Below are positions 23,316 through 32,083 of a DNA stretch of 50,621 nt, piece after piece. Position 1 is the first letter of the stretch, and each line of letters starts with the position of its first letter. The DNA comes from Leptolyngbyaceae cyanobacterium CSU_1_4. GTDB taxonomy: Bacteria; Cyanobacteriota; Cyanobacteriia; Elainellales; Elainellaceae. The stretch covers positions 1 to 50,621 of the forward strand of contig JAAUPA010000006.1 in NCBI GenBank assembly GCA_012034615.1, read 5' to 3'. The notes below the pieces were generated by a model. That model did not search any database. It was not told where the DNA came from and was given only the letters and a program-made list of their open reading frames with translations. A program made the translations under genes and the position numbers.

Positions 23316-24575
23316 ATGAAATTGGATTCGCTTCAGTCTGATGAAGGTTTGCTACTCACAACATCATCTACCGTTCCGGGGGCACTTTTCACCGTGGCGC
23401 ACCCGATGCAAGATGACCCTGCCATAGAGATTGAGTCTATCAGAATAGGATCTGGGCAAGCAGGGGCAGGGCTATCGAGCAGACGACTGGTAGAGCAAAA
23501 GGTAGATGCTCTCCGGCAAGTTTTGGAAAAGCAACAGGGCGATCGCCAACTCGTAATTCTACAAGATTTTCCCGACCCCGATGCCCTCTCTTGCGCCTGG
23601 GCTTACAAGCTAATTGCGCAGCAGTACGAAATCTACTGTGATATTGTTTATGCTGGAATGCTGAGCCATCAAGAAAATATCGCGCTGGTCAAGCTGACAG
23701 GCTTACCTGCTCAACGGTGGACACTCCAGGCAGCCAAGGAGAAACTTTCAGCCTATCAGGGCTGTGTGTTTGTGGATAACCAGGGCACCACAACGCAGCT
23801 AATGGCACTGGTGCAGCAAGCAAATCTGCCAATTGTGGCAGTGATTGATCACCATAGCGCTCAAGACGATCTCAAGCCTCAGTTTCTCGATATTCGCCCT
23901 CAAACCCGGGCAACGGCAACTATTTTCACTCACTATCTGCAAGCCGGACTGCTCAAGCTCGACAGCAACAACAGCGAGCATATTAAATGTGCCACGGCAC
24001 TGATGCATGGGCTACGATCGGACACTAATCGGTTGATGCAGGCGCAGGAAGAAGATTTTATGGCGGCGGCTTACCTGAGCCGTTTCTATGATGCTCAACT
24101 TTTGAATGCGGTGCTGCAAGCTTCTCGCTCTAAGCGGGTGATGGAAGTGATTGAGCGATCGCTCCGTAACCGGGTTTTGCAAAACAACTTTTCGATCGCC
24201 GGAGTCGGCTACTTGCGCTACGACGATCGGGATGCCATTCCCCAAGCCGCAGATTTTCTAGTAACCGAAGAAAATGTCCACACGGCTGTAGTCTACGGCA
24301 TTGTCCGGGATGAAGATGAGGATCTAGAAATCGTCATTGGCTCTCTCCGCACCAACAAGCTCACCTTAGATCCTGATGAGTTTATTAAAGAAACCTTTGG
24401 GCAAGATGCTCAGGGTCGTTATTTTGGCGGCGGGCGATCGATGGCGGGTGGATTTGAGATCCCTATGGGGTTTCTGTCTGGGTTTAACGAAAATCAAGAC
24501 TATACCCGCATTAAGTGGGAAGTGTTCGATGCTCAGATTAAGCAGAAGCTTTTTAGGTTGGTGAATCCTCAGTAG
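23316..24575 (+). CDS. DHH-family phosphoesterase
   Basis: A 419-residue protein. The DHH domain shows LQDFPDPDALSCAWAYKLI (metal ligands D-x-D), GCVFVDNQGTT and the DHH-like signature VAVIDHHSAQDDL. Its C-terminal DHHA1-like part has GGGRSMAGGFEIPMG, the glycine-rich substrate loop. Members of this family cleave short oligoribonucleotides, pAp or cyclic dinucleotides. The N-terminal ~65 residues are a family-specific extension. The frame is intact and the start at ATG 23316 follows a 190-bp intergenic region. Confidence 0.85.
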   Translation: MKLDSLQSDEGLLLTTSSTVPGALFTVAHPMQDDPAIEIESIRIGSGQAGAGLSSRRLVEQKVDALRQVLEKQQGDRQLVILQDFPDPDALSCAWAYKLIAQQYEIYCDIVYAGMLSHQENIALVKLTGLPAQRWTLQAAKEKLSAYQGCVFVDNQGTTTQLMALVQQANLPIVAVIDHHSAQDDLKPQFLDIRPQTRATATIFTHYLQAGLLKLDSNNSEHIKCATALMHGLRSDTNRLMQAQEEDFMAAAYLSRFYDAQLLNAVLQASRSKRVMEVIERSLRNRVLQNNFSIAGVGYLRYDDRDAIPQAADFLVTEENVHTAVVYGIVRDEDEDLEIVIGSLRTNKLTLDPDEFIKETFGQDAQGRYFGGGRSMAGGFEIPMGFLSGFNENQDYTRIKWEVFDAQIKQKLFRLVNPQ

Positions 24576-24584
24576 CGTGGGGGT

Positions 24585-24956
24585 TTAGCCTTTTTGCCAT
24601 AACACCAAAACCACGCCGCAGACGATAAAGCCCAAGCCCAGCACCCGCTCGAAAGGAATTGATTCCTTAAAAATGAAATAGCCCAGTAGCACTGAAAACA
24701 CATAGCTGAGGGCGATCGAGGGTCCCACAATGCTTAGTTTGACGCGGGTGAGCAGGAGAATATAGGCGATCGCTCCCACGGCATAAAACGTTAGCCCAAT
24801 CACCAATTCTGGCGTAGTGGCAATGCTAATAATGTGTGCGATCGCATTGCCCGCATTCACTTTACCTAGTTTGAGCGCCCCCGTTTTTAGAAAAAACTGC
24901 CCAATCACGCCTGCCACAATCGACATCAGCAATAAACCCAATTCTTGTAATGCCAC
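24585..24956 (-). CDS. Small EamA/SMR-type membrane transporter
   Basis: A 123-residue protein with four hydrophobic segments (LGLLLMSIVAGVIGQFFLKT, VIGLTFYAVGAIAYILLLTR, VGPSIALSYVFSVLLGYFIF, VLGLGFIVCGVVLVLW). It resembles half-size EamA or small-multidrug-resistance-like proteins, including a Gly-rich helix 1 and the FKESIPFERVLGLG linker. Such proteins work as homo-oligomers in the inner membrane. The substrate is unknown. It converges with the DHH gene 10 bp away. Confidence 0.75.
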   Translation of the reverse strand: MALQELGLLLMSIVAGVIGQFFLKTGALKLGKVNAGNAIAHIISIATTPELVIGLTFYAVGAIAYILLLTRVKLSIVGPSIALSYVFSVLLGYFIFKESIPFERVLGLGFIVCGVVLVLWQKG

Positions 24957-25144
24957 TACTTCATTTTCCTGTGCAGATGTAGCTTTCCAGTTTACGGCAG
25001 GGTAGGCGATCGGGAAACAGTGTCTCGGTGCTTCGCCAAATTTCTGCTCAGTACTCTTGCCAAACTAAAGGCTATGTAGCTGATCCTACTTTCGTGGTTA
25101 AGAAGACCAACGGTAAACTAGGAACGAGGTAAAAAGGGGGAGTT

Positions 25145-25804
25145 ATGGCTAGCAAGATTCAATATTTTTACACCGATGAACAAATAACGGTGTGGTTGCA
25201 AGGGCTACTCAGCATTGCTTGGGCAGATGGTTGTTTCGCGCCTGAAGAAAAAGCGTCAATTACGACCCTGATGGAACAAGATTTGGCTCCGGCGATCGAC
25301 TTAGAGTCGGCAATGACTATTAGCCCCACCGAACTAGCAGCGGTTCTAGGGCAAGATTCTCACATGGCTGAAAACTTTTTGCGAACAGCAGTCATGGTGG
25401 CGATCGCCGATGGCACCTACTCCTTGCCCGAAGATGAACTGCTTCATCAGTTCTGTGCTGCCCTTGGTCAACAGCCCAAAGCATTAGAATCATTGCGGCT
25501 CACCTTAAGCGATCGCGCGGATGGCGTGTCTCCTGCTTCATGCCCAGAGCGGTTACTTAGTCCTGTGCAAGATTGGCTCGATCGCCTGGAAGTCCAAGAT
25601 CCTCGCCTAGCAAGATTTTTGTGCCGCATGATTCCCTCCCAGTGCCCTTTTGAACGAGATGTCACGCTGTTTGGTCGAAAAATTGTCCACATTCCGCCTA
25701 TGTGCAAAATTAATCCTCTCTACGAACAGCTAGTGGGGCTACGGTTTCGGGCGTTGTCGTACTTGGCAGATCAGTGTCAGGAAGATGTGGCGAAATATTG
25801 TTAA
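25145..25804 (+). CDS. TerB-like protein with Mo-nitrogenase C-terminal-like domain
   Basis: A 219-residue cytosolic protein. The N-terminal ~120 residues follow the TerB/DjlA-like helical pattern (LLSIAWADGCFAPEEKASIT, MVAIADGTYSLPEDELLHQF). The C-terminal ~80 residues contain C-P-F-E-R and PPMCKINPLYEQLVGLRFRA, as in the cyanobacterial Mo-dependent nitrogenase C-terminal family, which is not itself nitrogenase. Its precise role is unknown. The stop codon lies inside a 15-bp direct repeat that borders a MITE-like insertion. Confidence 0.75.
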   Translation: MASKIQYFYTDEQITVWLQGLLSIAWADGCFAPEEKASITTLMEQDLAPAIDLESAMTISPTELAAVLGQDSHMAENFLRTAVMVAIADGTYSLPEDELLHQFCAALGQQPKALESLRLTLSDRADGVSPASCPERLLSPVQDWLDRLEVQDPRLARFLCRMIPSQCPFERDVTLFGRKIVHIPPMCKINPLYEQLVGLRFRALSYLADQCQEDVAKYC

Positions 25805-25812
25805 GGCAAATT

Positions 25813-25920
25813 GACCGTTCTCTCGCCCCCTAAATCCCCCAATTTGGGGGACTTTGAAGGGGTTGGAAGTCTCCTAAATTGGGGGGTTAGGGGGCTTTCA
25901 TACTTGCATTCAGCAACGCC
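25813..25920. mobile_element. MITE-like palindromic element with 15-bp direct repeats
   Basis: A 108-bp non-coding stretch containing the inverted repeat CCCCCTAAATCCCCC...GGGGGGTTAGGGGG and ending in CATTCAGCAACGCC. It is bordered by identical 15-bp repeats TTGTTAAGGCAAATT at 25798-25812 and 25921-25935. The right end resembles the terminus of the element at 45511-45657; the left end lacks a matching terminus, so it may be truncated. No transposase is present. Confidence 0.65.
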
Positions 25921-25948
25921 TTGTTAAGGCAAATTATTAAGGCTGTAA

Positions 25949-26776
25949 TTATGAGCGCTGTAAGCTGTCGCCTGTTGTTTTTCGGGTAAATGCATTCCAG
26001 GTTTCCAGCACTTGAGGCGGAGAACTAAGGAGGCGCGATCGCTTTTCATTGCTCAAGCCAATGACCTGAGTGAAATCTGCCCCAGCGATATTTTCCAGCG
26101 CTTCAAACTCCGCATCAGTAAAATCTACCGCGCGCAAATCTGCCCCAGCAAAATTTGCCCCATTCATCCGAGCTTTCCGCAGAGAAGCCCCTGTTAAAAA
26201 CGCTTTACGCAAATCGGCACTGCTTAGCCTTGCGCCCTGCAAGTTCGCCCCTGTTAAATCGGCACCGCTCAGGTATGCACCTAAAAGATTTGCCTGTTGT
26301 AAATCGGCATGGCGCAAATTTGCCGTGTTGAGGTTGGCACCATTCAGGTTAGCGTAGGGTCCGATCGCCCCTGAAGACTTGAAATTAAACCCTTCTGTCC
26401 AAACAGTTTGAGAGTCATACCGCGCCACCTGAAGCTTTGCGCCTTCCAAGTTGGCACCACTCAGATCAACCTGCTCTAAGTTGGCACGGAATAAGTAAGC
26501 ATCTTGCAAGTTGGCTTGGCGCAAGTTCGCCCCTGTTAAATCTGCTCCGCGTAAATCAGCTTGAGTAAGATTTGCTCCACTTAAATTTGCTCCCCGTAAA
26601 TTAGCGCCGATAAAGCTGACACTGCTAAGATCCACATTCTGTAAGTCAAGTTCGTGCAGATCATATCGATAGAGATCTGGAATGGGCGATCGCTTTGAGA
26701 AATCCGCCAGAGATTGTCCCGCTTTGAGTAGGGCTAGAAGTTCAGAGGAAGGTTGCCGAATTGCTTGGCTAATCAT
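25949..26776 (-). CDS. Pentapeptide-repeat protein
   Basis: A 275-residue protein in which residues ~45-230 consist of repeated A(D/N)LxX units (GANLRGANLSGANLTQADLR, HADLQQANLLGAYLSGADLT), forming a right-handed quadrilateral beta helix. A short interruption near residues 115-140 (ARYDSQTVWTEGFNFKSSG) breaks the array in two. There is no signal peptide. Proteins of this type are abundant in cyanobacteria and mostly lack known functions; some mimic DNA. Confidence 0.9.
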   Translation of the reverse strand: MISQAIRQPSSELLALLKAGQSLADFSKRSPIPDLYRYDLHELDLQNVDLSSVSFIGANLRGANLSGANLTQADLRGADLTGANLRQANLQDAYLFRANLEQVDLSGANLEGAKLQVARYDSQTVWTEGFNFKSSGAIGPYANLNGANLNTANLRHADLQQANLLGAYLSGADLTGANLQGARLSSADLRKAFLTGASLRKARMNGANFAGADLRAVDFTDAEFEALENIAGADFTQVIGLSNEKRSRLLSSPPQVLETWNAFTRKTTGDSLQRS

Positions 26777-26951
26777 GGGCTAGATTGGCTGAATTATGGG
26801 CTAAAAATACATAGCAGAATCAGAGTATCTTACCCTTAGGAACCGTTTAGGAGAAACCGAAATGCCCCGCCGTTCCATTCTGGTGCCGGATGAAAGCCTC
26901 TGCTGTGACAAAACCCAGTAATATAAAAAATGGTAATCCGCCCCCAAACTT

Positions 26952-27431
26952 ATGAGCATCGCCAATATTTCAGTCAAAACCATCGATCGCCAAGACCAAA
27001 CCCTCAGCAACTATTTGGGCAAAGTCCTATTGATCGTCAACGTGGCATCTCAGTGTGGCTACACGCCTCAATACAAGGGCATGGAGGAGCTTTACCAGAA
27101 ATATCAGGCGCAAGGATTTGAAATTTTGGCGTTTCCCTGCAACGACTATGGAATGCAAGAGCCAGGGAGCAATGAAGAAATTCAGCAGTTCTGCTCAACC
27201 CGCTACGACATTAGCTTTCCACTATTCGACAAAGTTCATGCCAAAGGATCACAGCAGCATCCGCTTTACGCTGAGCTAACTCAAGCAGTAGAACCCAAAG
27301 GCGAAGTATCTTGGAACTTTGAAAAGTTTTTAGTGAACAAAAAAGGTGAAGTTGTAGCGCGATATAAAAGTGCGATCGCCCCTACTGACACCGCTTTAGT
27401 AACGGCGATCGAAAAAGAGCTTGCTCAGTAA
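26952..27431 (+). CDS. Glutathione peroxidase-like thiol peroxidase
   Basis: A 159-residue protein of the GPx family using peroxidatic Cys (NVASQCGYTPQYKGMEELYQ) in place of selenocysteine. The FPCNDYGMQEPGS segment has Asp where many members have the catalytic Gln, while WNFEKFLVNKKGEV is conserved. It reduces H2O2 or lipid hydroperoxides, with thioredoxin or glutathione as likely reductants. It stands just before the phycobilin lyase gene (23 bp) and may share its transcript. Confidence 0.9.
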   Translation: MSIANISVKTIDRQDQTLSNYLGKVLLIVNVASQCGYTPQYKGMEELYQKYQAQGFEILAFPCNDYGMQEPGSNEEIQQFCSTRYDISFPLFDKVHAKGSQQHPLYAELTQAVEPKGEVSWNFEKFLVNKKGEVVARYKSAIAPTDTALVTAIEKELAQ

Positions 27432-27454
27432 ACTTTGGAGTTTTCAGAAAACCC

Positions 27455-28042
27455 ATGCAGCCACCCCCCCTAACCATGATGGAATTCTTTCGTAAAAGCG
27501 AAGGAATGTGGTTAACGCAACGAGCCGTCCATCATTTTGACACCGCCTCAGCCGATGAATCTGGAGACTCCAACCTCTACATCTCTCTGGTAGCAAAAGA
27601 CGATCCTCGTAGCCAAGAGATCTGCAAGCAGCAAAACATTGATCCGGCACAAGCCAGCGGCGGCGGCTGTTTCATGTGGCAAGAAAATCAAAATACTGCA
27701 CCGCCCAACTCTGAACAAGCGGCAGTTTTAGTAGACATACCGGATGATGAAACGGGGCGATCGGGCAAGCTGTTGCGCAACCAGGGCTATGTCGAAAAAA
27801 TTCCAGTCGTTAGCCGCTATTGGTTTGGACAAGATGGCATTTTGACCATTGATACCGAGTACGAAACCAACCAAGGACAAGAGCGCTGCTGGTTTTTAAC
27901 GGATGATTTTCGGGTACGAGTTAGCACCGTGCGAACCACCAACGGTATTTACCTAATGACCTATTGCTCCGAGCGACGATGTGTCATGGATGACACCCTA
28001 GAGCAAATGGTGAAGAATAATCTAATGAGAGCCACAGAATAA
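27455..28042 (+). CDS. CpcS/CpeS-type phycobiliprotein lyase
   Basis: A 195-residue protein with the lipocalin-like fold of the S-type lyase family: MMEFFRKSEGMWLTQRAVHH at the start, KLLRNQGYVEKIPVVSRYWF, TIDTEYETNQGQERCWF and VSTVRTTNGIYLMTYCSERR at the end. These proteins attach bilins to the central cysteine (Cys82/84) of phycobiliprotein subunits. The gene lies directly upstream of pebA and pebB. The exact subfamily and bilin specificity are not certain; an ATG at 27476 is an alternative start. Confidence 0.8.
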   Translation: MQPPPLTMMEFFRKSEGMWLTQRAVHHFDTASADESGDSNLYISLVAKDDPRSQEICKQQNIDPAQASGGGCFMWQENQNTAPPNSEQAAVLVDIPDDETGRSGKLLRNQGYVEKIPVVSRYWFGQDGILTIDTEYETNQGQERCWFLTDDFRVRVSTVRTTNGIYLMTYCSERRCVMDDTLEQMVKNNLMRATE

Positions 28043-28172
28043 TCCTTGGGATAGATGCTTAGGCAAATGTTAAGGATTGTTGCTTTCTTTCAGCGATCGC
28101 AGGCGGCATTTGCAAGCATCCCGTATTCTCAAAAGGCAAGGCATACCTGTTTATAAAGCTGTTGATATCGTT

Positions 28173-28904
28173 ATGTACAAACCTTTTCTCAACCATTTAG
28201 AACAATCGCTTTTTCAACGGTTTGATTTGCAAAGTCGCCCCATTCCCGCCGGATTAGAGCATCAGGTGAGCGATCGCGGTAGAAGCCCCGCCACCATTCA
28301 AAGCTGGAGCTACGAATGCCCTGAATTCCGCAAAATTCGTTACACCTACATTGATGCAGGCGCGAGTGCCCAAATTTTCAACAGCGTCATTTATCCCAAT
28401 CCGCAATATCGGTTGCCCTTGCTAGGAATTGATTTTCTATCTTTCGGGCAAGTCAAAAACCTGATTGTCATGGACTTTCAGCCGCTTTTTCAAGATGAAG
28501 CTTACCTAGCAAAGTACATTTATCCGCTCAAAACGCTTCATGATCAATATCCAGATTTGGCTCAAAATTTAGAGATGAAGTTCTACGACGCAAACCAATA
28601 TTTCTCTAAATATCTTTTATTTGCTAAAACCGACCCAGAAACCGTCAAAACGCGGGTATTTGAAGCGTTCAAAGATTACCTCAATCTCTACTGGCAAATG
28701 TTGGCAGAGGCAGAACCCTTGCACGATCCAGAAGACACACAACAAATTGTCAAAGCGCAGAAAGATTACGACCAATACAGCGCCGATCGCGATCCGGCAT
28801 CAGGCTTATTCAGCAGCTACTTTGGGCACGAATGGTCAGAGCGGTTCTTGTATGGATTCTTGTTTGAAGATGCTGTGCCTTTAGCCAGCGCAGCCAAACG
28901 CTAA
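28173..28904 (+). CDS. pebA: 15,16-dihydrobiliverdin:ferredoxin oxidoreductase
   Basis: A 243-residue ferredoxin-dependent bilin reductase. MYKPFLNHLEQSLFQRFDL starts the protein, IQSWSYECPEFRKIRYTYID and NSVIYPNPQYRLPLLGIDFL carry the family pattern, and DPASGLFSSYFGHEWSERFL is the C-terminal signature. PebA reduces biliverdin IXalpha to 15,16-dihydrobiliverdin. The upstream reading frame to 28077 is not used because ATG 28173 matches the family start. pebB follows 72 bp later for the second step. A short AT-rich repeat (ACGCTAAATTACCA) lies between them. Confidence 0.9.
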   Translation: MYKPFLNHLEQSLFQRFDLQSRPIPAGLEHQVSDRGRSPATIQSWSYECPEFRKIRYTYIDAGASAQIFNSVIYPNPQYRLPLLGIDFLSFGQVKNLIVMDFQPLFQDEAYLAKYIYPLKTLHDQYPDLAQNLEMKFYDANQYFSKYLLFAKTDPETVKTRVFEAFKDYLNLYWQMLAEAEPLHDPEDTQQIVKAQKDYDQYSADRDPASGLFSSYFGHEWSERFLYGFLFEDAVPLASAAKR

Positions 28905-28976
28905 ATTACCAACGCTAAATTACCAACGCTAAATTATTTCAAACTTAACGGCAGCAGCCTTTATGGCTTTATCCTT

Positions 28977-29726
28977 ATGACCTTATATCAACCGTTTTTA
29001 GATGAAGCGATCGCCATCTTGCGCGATCGTTTGGATTTGCAACCCTATCCCATTCCGGTAGGTTTCGAGTCAAAATCGGCAAGGGTCGGCAAAGGCAAAC
29101 ATGAAGAAGAAGTTCTCACCACCAGCTATGGCTATCAGTCGCCCAAGCTCAGGCAAATCCGAGCCGCGCACGTTCAAGGCGGTGGCGCTTTGCAAGTTCT
29201 GAACTTCGTCATTTTCCCCATCTCAACTACGATTTGCCCTTCTTTGGAGCCGACTTAGTCACGCTTCCTGGTGGTCACCTGATCGCCCTAGATATGCAGC
29301 CCTTGTTTCGAGATGACCCTGCCTACCAAGCCAAGTATACTCAGCCCCTCCTGCCCATCTTTGAGTCTTATCAGCAGCATTTGCCCTGGGGCGGTGACTT
29401 TCCAGAAGAGGCTCGTCCGTTTTTCTCACCCGCGTTTCTCTGGACACGCCCTAAGGAGACAGAACTGGTCGAAACTCAGGTTTTTGCCGCTTTCAAAGAT
29501 TACCTACAGATGTATCTAGATTTTGTCGATCGTGCCGAGCCTGTCACTGATGTTGAAACCTTAAGAAATATTGAGAATTCCCAGCTTAGTTATTTACATT
29601 ATCGCGCCGAGAAAGATCCAGCCCGTGGAATGTTCAACCGTTTTTATGGCTCAGAGTGGACTGAAGAATACATTCATGGGTTTTTTGTTTGACCTAGAGC
29701 GACAACGGGCGATCGCCTCTGCCTAA
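28977..29726 (+). CDS. pebB: Phycoerythrobilin:ferredoxin oxidoreductase (two frameshifts)
   Basis: About 249 residues when repaired. The N-terminal part ([40 protein letters not shown]) and the C-terminal part ([39 protein letters not shown]) are classic PebB. The frame breaks at the C-run 29216-29219 (one C short of [12 protein letters not shown]) and again at the T-run 29681-29686 (one T too many, hiding [14 protein letters not shown] and the TAA at 29724). PebB converts dihydrobiliverdin to phycoerythrobilin. Two opposite homopolymer errors argue for sequencing error over decay. Confidence 0.85.
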
Positions 29727-30050
29727 GTCTTTGAGGCTCTTTGACTTCCTCCTGTGGGAGTCGAAAAATCTACCCGATGGTGTACGACGTTTTCTTTACT
29801 ATTCTGTCGCCTTTGTAACGTATTGCTAACTTCTCTTCAAAAACGATCCAACGACATAGTATAAAAAATGATAGAAGATAAGAAGAGCAGGGATTGGTTG
29901 GCTCAATTATTGATTCACCAGACTCTCTAGTGTTTTAAGTCGTGTAAAGCTTTCCATACTTTTTTAAGATTGGAGTTTTGCTTCAGGCTTGCACAACACT
30001 CAATTTGAAACTAACCATACTCAAACTAAACACATTAGGAGATCGAGTTT
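29727..30050 (+). promoter_or_regulatory. cpcBA upstream leader and promoter region
   Basis: This 324-bp stretch holds no plausible gene. An AT-rich -10-like TATAAA near 29860 is preceded by GTAACGTATTGCTAAC. The ~170-base segment before cpcB would form a long 5' leader ending in AGGAG seven bases before the ATG. Long leaders are usual for cpc operons and allow mRNA stabilisation or light/nutrient control. The transcription start is not determined. Confidence 0.5.
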
Positions 30051-30569
30051 ATGTTGGACGCATTTGCAAAGGTAGTCTCTCAGGCTGACGCACGAGGTGA
30101 GTACCTAAGCTCTTCTCAACTGGATGCTCTGAGCGCCATGGTTGCAGAAGGCAACAAGCGCATGGACACCGTTAACCGCATCACCAGCAACTCTTCTACG
30201 ATTGTGGCAAATGCTGCTCGGTCGTTGTTTGCTGAACAGCCCCAGTTGATTGCTCCTGGCGGCAACGCTTACACCAGCCGCCGCATGGCTGCTTGTTTGC
30301 GCGACATGGAAATCATCTTGCGCTACATCACCTACGCAATGTTTGCAGGCGATGCTAGCATCTTGGACGATCGCTGCCTCAACGGTCTGCGTGAAACCTA
30401 CCAAGCACTGGGCACCCCCGGTTCTTCCGTAGCAGTGGGCGTGAAGAAAATGAAAGAAGCTGCGATCGCGATCGCTAATGACACCAACAACATCACCCGT
30501 GGCGACTGCAACAGCCTGATGTCTGAATTGGGTAGCTACTTCGACAAGGCTGCTTCTGCTGTTGGTTAA
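30051..30569 (+). CDS. cpcB: C-phycocyanin beta subunit
   Basis: A 172-residue globin-like antenna protein. Bilin-binding Cys82 ([16 protein letters not shown]) and Cys153 ([11 protein letters not shown]) are present, as is Asn72 (GGNAYTS), which is methylated in family members. The whole sequence follows CpcB; it lacks the extra Cys50/61 pair and the insertion that mark phycoerythrin beta. With CpcA it forms the trimer/hexamer of phycobilisome rods. The gene leads the cpcBA operon, 45 bp before cpcA. Confidence 0.95.
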   Translation: MLDAFAKVVSQADARGEYLSSSQLDALSAMVAEGNKRMDTVNRITSNSSTIVANAARSLFAEQPQLIAPGGNAYTSRRMAACLRDMEIILRYITYAMFAGDASILDDRCLNGLRETYQALGTPGSSVAVGVKKMKEAAIAIANDTNNITRGDCNSLMSELGSYFDKAASAVG

Positions 30570-30614
30570 TTTGGTTTCTTTCCTTTTACAAACCCTATCG
30601 GAGATACTCGCATC

Positions 30615-31103
30615 ATGAAAACACCTCTAACCGAAGCAGTCTCTACTGCTGATTCCCAAGGACGTTTCCTTAGCTCCACCGAAATCCAAACTGCTTTCGG
30701 TCGTTTCCGCCAAGCTGGCGCAAGCATGGAAGCTGCTAAAGCTTTGACCTCTAAGGGTGAGTCCCTAGCTTCTGGCGCTGCTAACGCAGTGTACCAAAAG
30801 TTCCCATACACCACCACGATGCAAGGTCCTGCATACGCTTCTAGCCAAGTTGGCAAAGAAAAGTGTGCTCGTGACATCGGCTACTACATCCGCATGGTGA
30901 CGTACTGCCTCGTTGTCGGGGGTACAGGTCCTATGGATGACTACCTCTTGGGTGGTTTGGCTGAAATCAACCGCACGTTCGAGCTATCTCCTAGCTGGTA
31001 CATTGAAGCGTTGAAGTATGTCAAAGCAAATCATGGCTTGAGCGGCGACCCTGCTGTTGAAGCGAATTCCTACCTCGACTATGCCATCAACGCGCTGAGC
31101 TAG
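30615..31103 (+). CDS. cpcA: C-phycocyanin alpha subunit
   Basis: A 162-residue subunit starting [20 protein letters not shown]. The single chromophore cysteine is Cys84 ([18 protein letters not shown]), and [20 protein letters not shown] is the typical C-terminal stretch. CpcE/CpcF-type lyases load this site, and both genes follow. A GGAGA ribosome-binding site lies 12 bases before the ATG. The sequence resembles CpcA rather than PecA, which usually differs at VTYSLVAGG. Confidence 0.95.
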   Translation: MKTPLTEAVSTADSQGRFLSSTEIQTAFGRFRQAGASMEAAKALTSKGESLASGAANAVYQKFPYTTTMQGPAYASSQVGKEKCARDIGYYIRMVTYCLVVGGTGPMDDYLLGGLAEINRTFELSPSWYIEALKYVKANHGLSGDPAVEANSYLDYAINALS

Positions 31104-31115
31104 TCTTGAGTCTCG

Positions 31116-31193
31116 CCCGGAGGGATCAGCAATTATCGGCAAGCCCATGATCGGCAAATGTCGAAGATTGTTAATTCCTCCGGGTATTTTTTT
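31116..31193 (+). terminator. Hairpin terminator/attenuator between cpcA and cpcE
   Basis: CCCGGAGG (31116-31123) pairs with CCTCCGGG (31177-31184) across a 53-base loop with a smaller internal repeat, and TATTTTTTT follows. It lies directly after cpcA and before cpcE, so most transcripts should end here with partial read-through, keeping the lyases scarcer than the antenna proteins. Confidence 0.75.
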
Positions 31194-31215
31194 GCCCTCT
31201 GGGTTTCTTTCCCCT

Positions 31216-32036
31216 ATGCCTTCCATTCCAGAAGAACCCCAACCCGATTTGACTATCGAGCAAGCGATCGCCAACCTGCAAGGCGAAGACTTAGGGCTGC
31301 GTGTCTATGCTGCCTGGTGGCTCGGGCGTTTCCGGGTCGATGCCCCCGAAGCCATTGATACTTTAATTGCGGCACTCACCGATGAAGCCGATCGCACGGG
31401 AGTAGGGGGTTATCCGCTCCGACGCAATGCGGCACGGGCACTAGGGAAGTTGAGCGATCGTCGCGCCGTTCCCGCTCTCATTACCGCCTTAGAATGCTCC
31501 GACTTTTACGTGCGAGAAGCAGCGGCACAGTCTTTAGAGATGCTGAACGATCCGTCTGGTCTGCCCCAATTAATCGCGCTGCTAAACGATAATGTACCCG
31601 GAACTTTGCCTGCTCCCGAACCGCCCCAACTCACGCAACCTTTCGATGCCATTTTAGAAGCCCTAGGCACCCTAGGCGCAACTGCTGCCCTCTCAGACAT
31701 CCAGCCTTTTTAGAGCATCCTTTGCCCCGCATCCAATATGCTGCCGCGCGGGCAATGTACCAACTCACATCGAGTGAAGCCGCCACGCAGTACAGCGATC
31801 GCCTCATCCACGCGCTTTCCGGTGACGAACTTCAGCTTAGACGAGCAGCATTGGCAGATTTAGGAGCGATCGGGTGTTTGCCAGCCGCAGAAGCGATCGC
31901 CCAAACCCTCGCAGAAAACAGTCTTAAACTCATCGCCCTCAAAGGACTGCTGGAAAAGCAACTTGAGCAAACTCCACTCCCCGATTTATCGGCAGGAGCT
32001 ATAAAAGTCATGGCATTGATGGATGAATTATTGTAA
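31216..32036 (+). CDS. cpcE: Phycocyanin alpha-subunit bilin lyase, CpcE (one frameshift)
   Basis: About 273 residues when joined, beginning at ATG 31216 (MPSIPEEPQPDLTIEQAIAN). HEAT-like repeats are clear (DLGLRVYAAWWLGRF, NAARALGKLSDRRAVPALIT, REAAAQSLEMLNDPSGLPQL). After SDIQPF the frame is lost at a T-run (31707-31711). One further T gives FLEHPLPRIQYAAARAMYQL, which matches CpcE exactly. With CpcF it attaches a bilin to CpcA Cys84. Whether the break is real decides if the lyase is active. Confidence 0.85.
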
Positions 32037-32083
32037 GAGTTAAGTATGGGATTTTACCCTTCACCCTTCACCCTTTTCCCCTC

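Noticed and set aside
26952-27431. Selenoprotein glutathione peroxidase
   Set aside because: The active-site codon is TGT (Cys) and no in-frame TGA is present.
30051-30569. Phycoerythrin or phycoerythrocyanin beta subunit
   Set aside because: pebAB nearby suggested phycoerythrin, but only Cys82 and Cys153 are present and the length and sequence match CpcB throughout.
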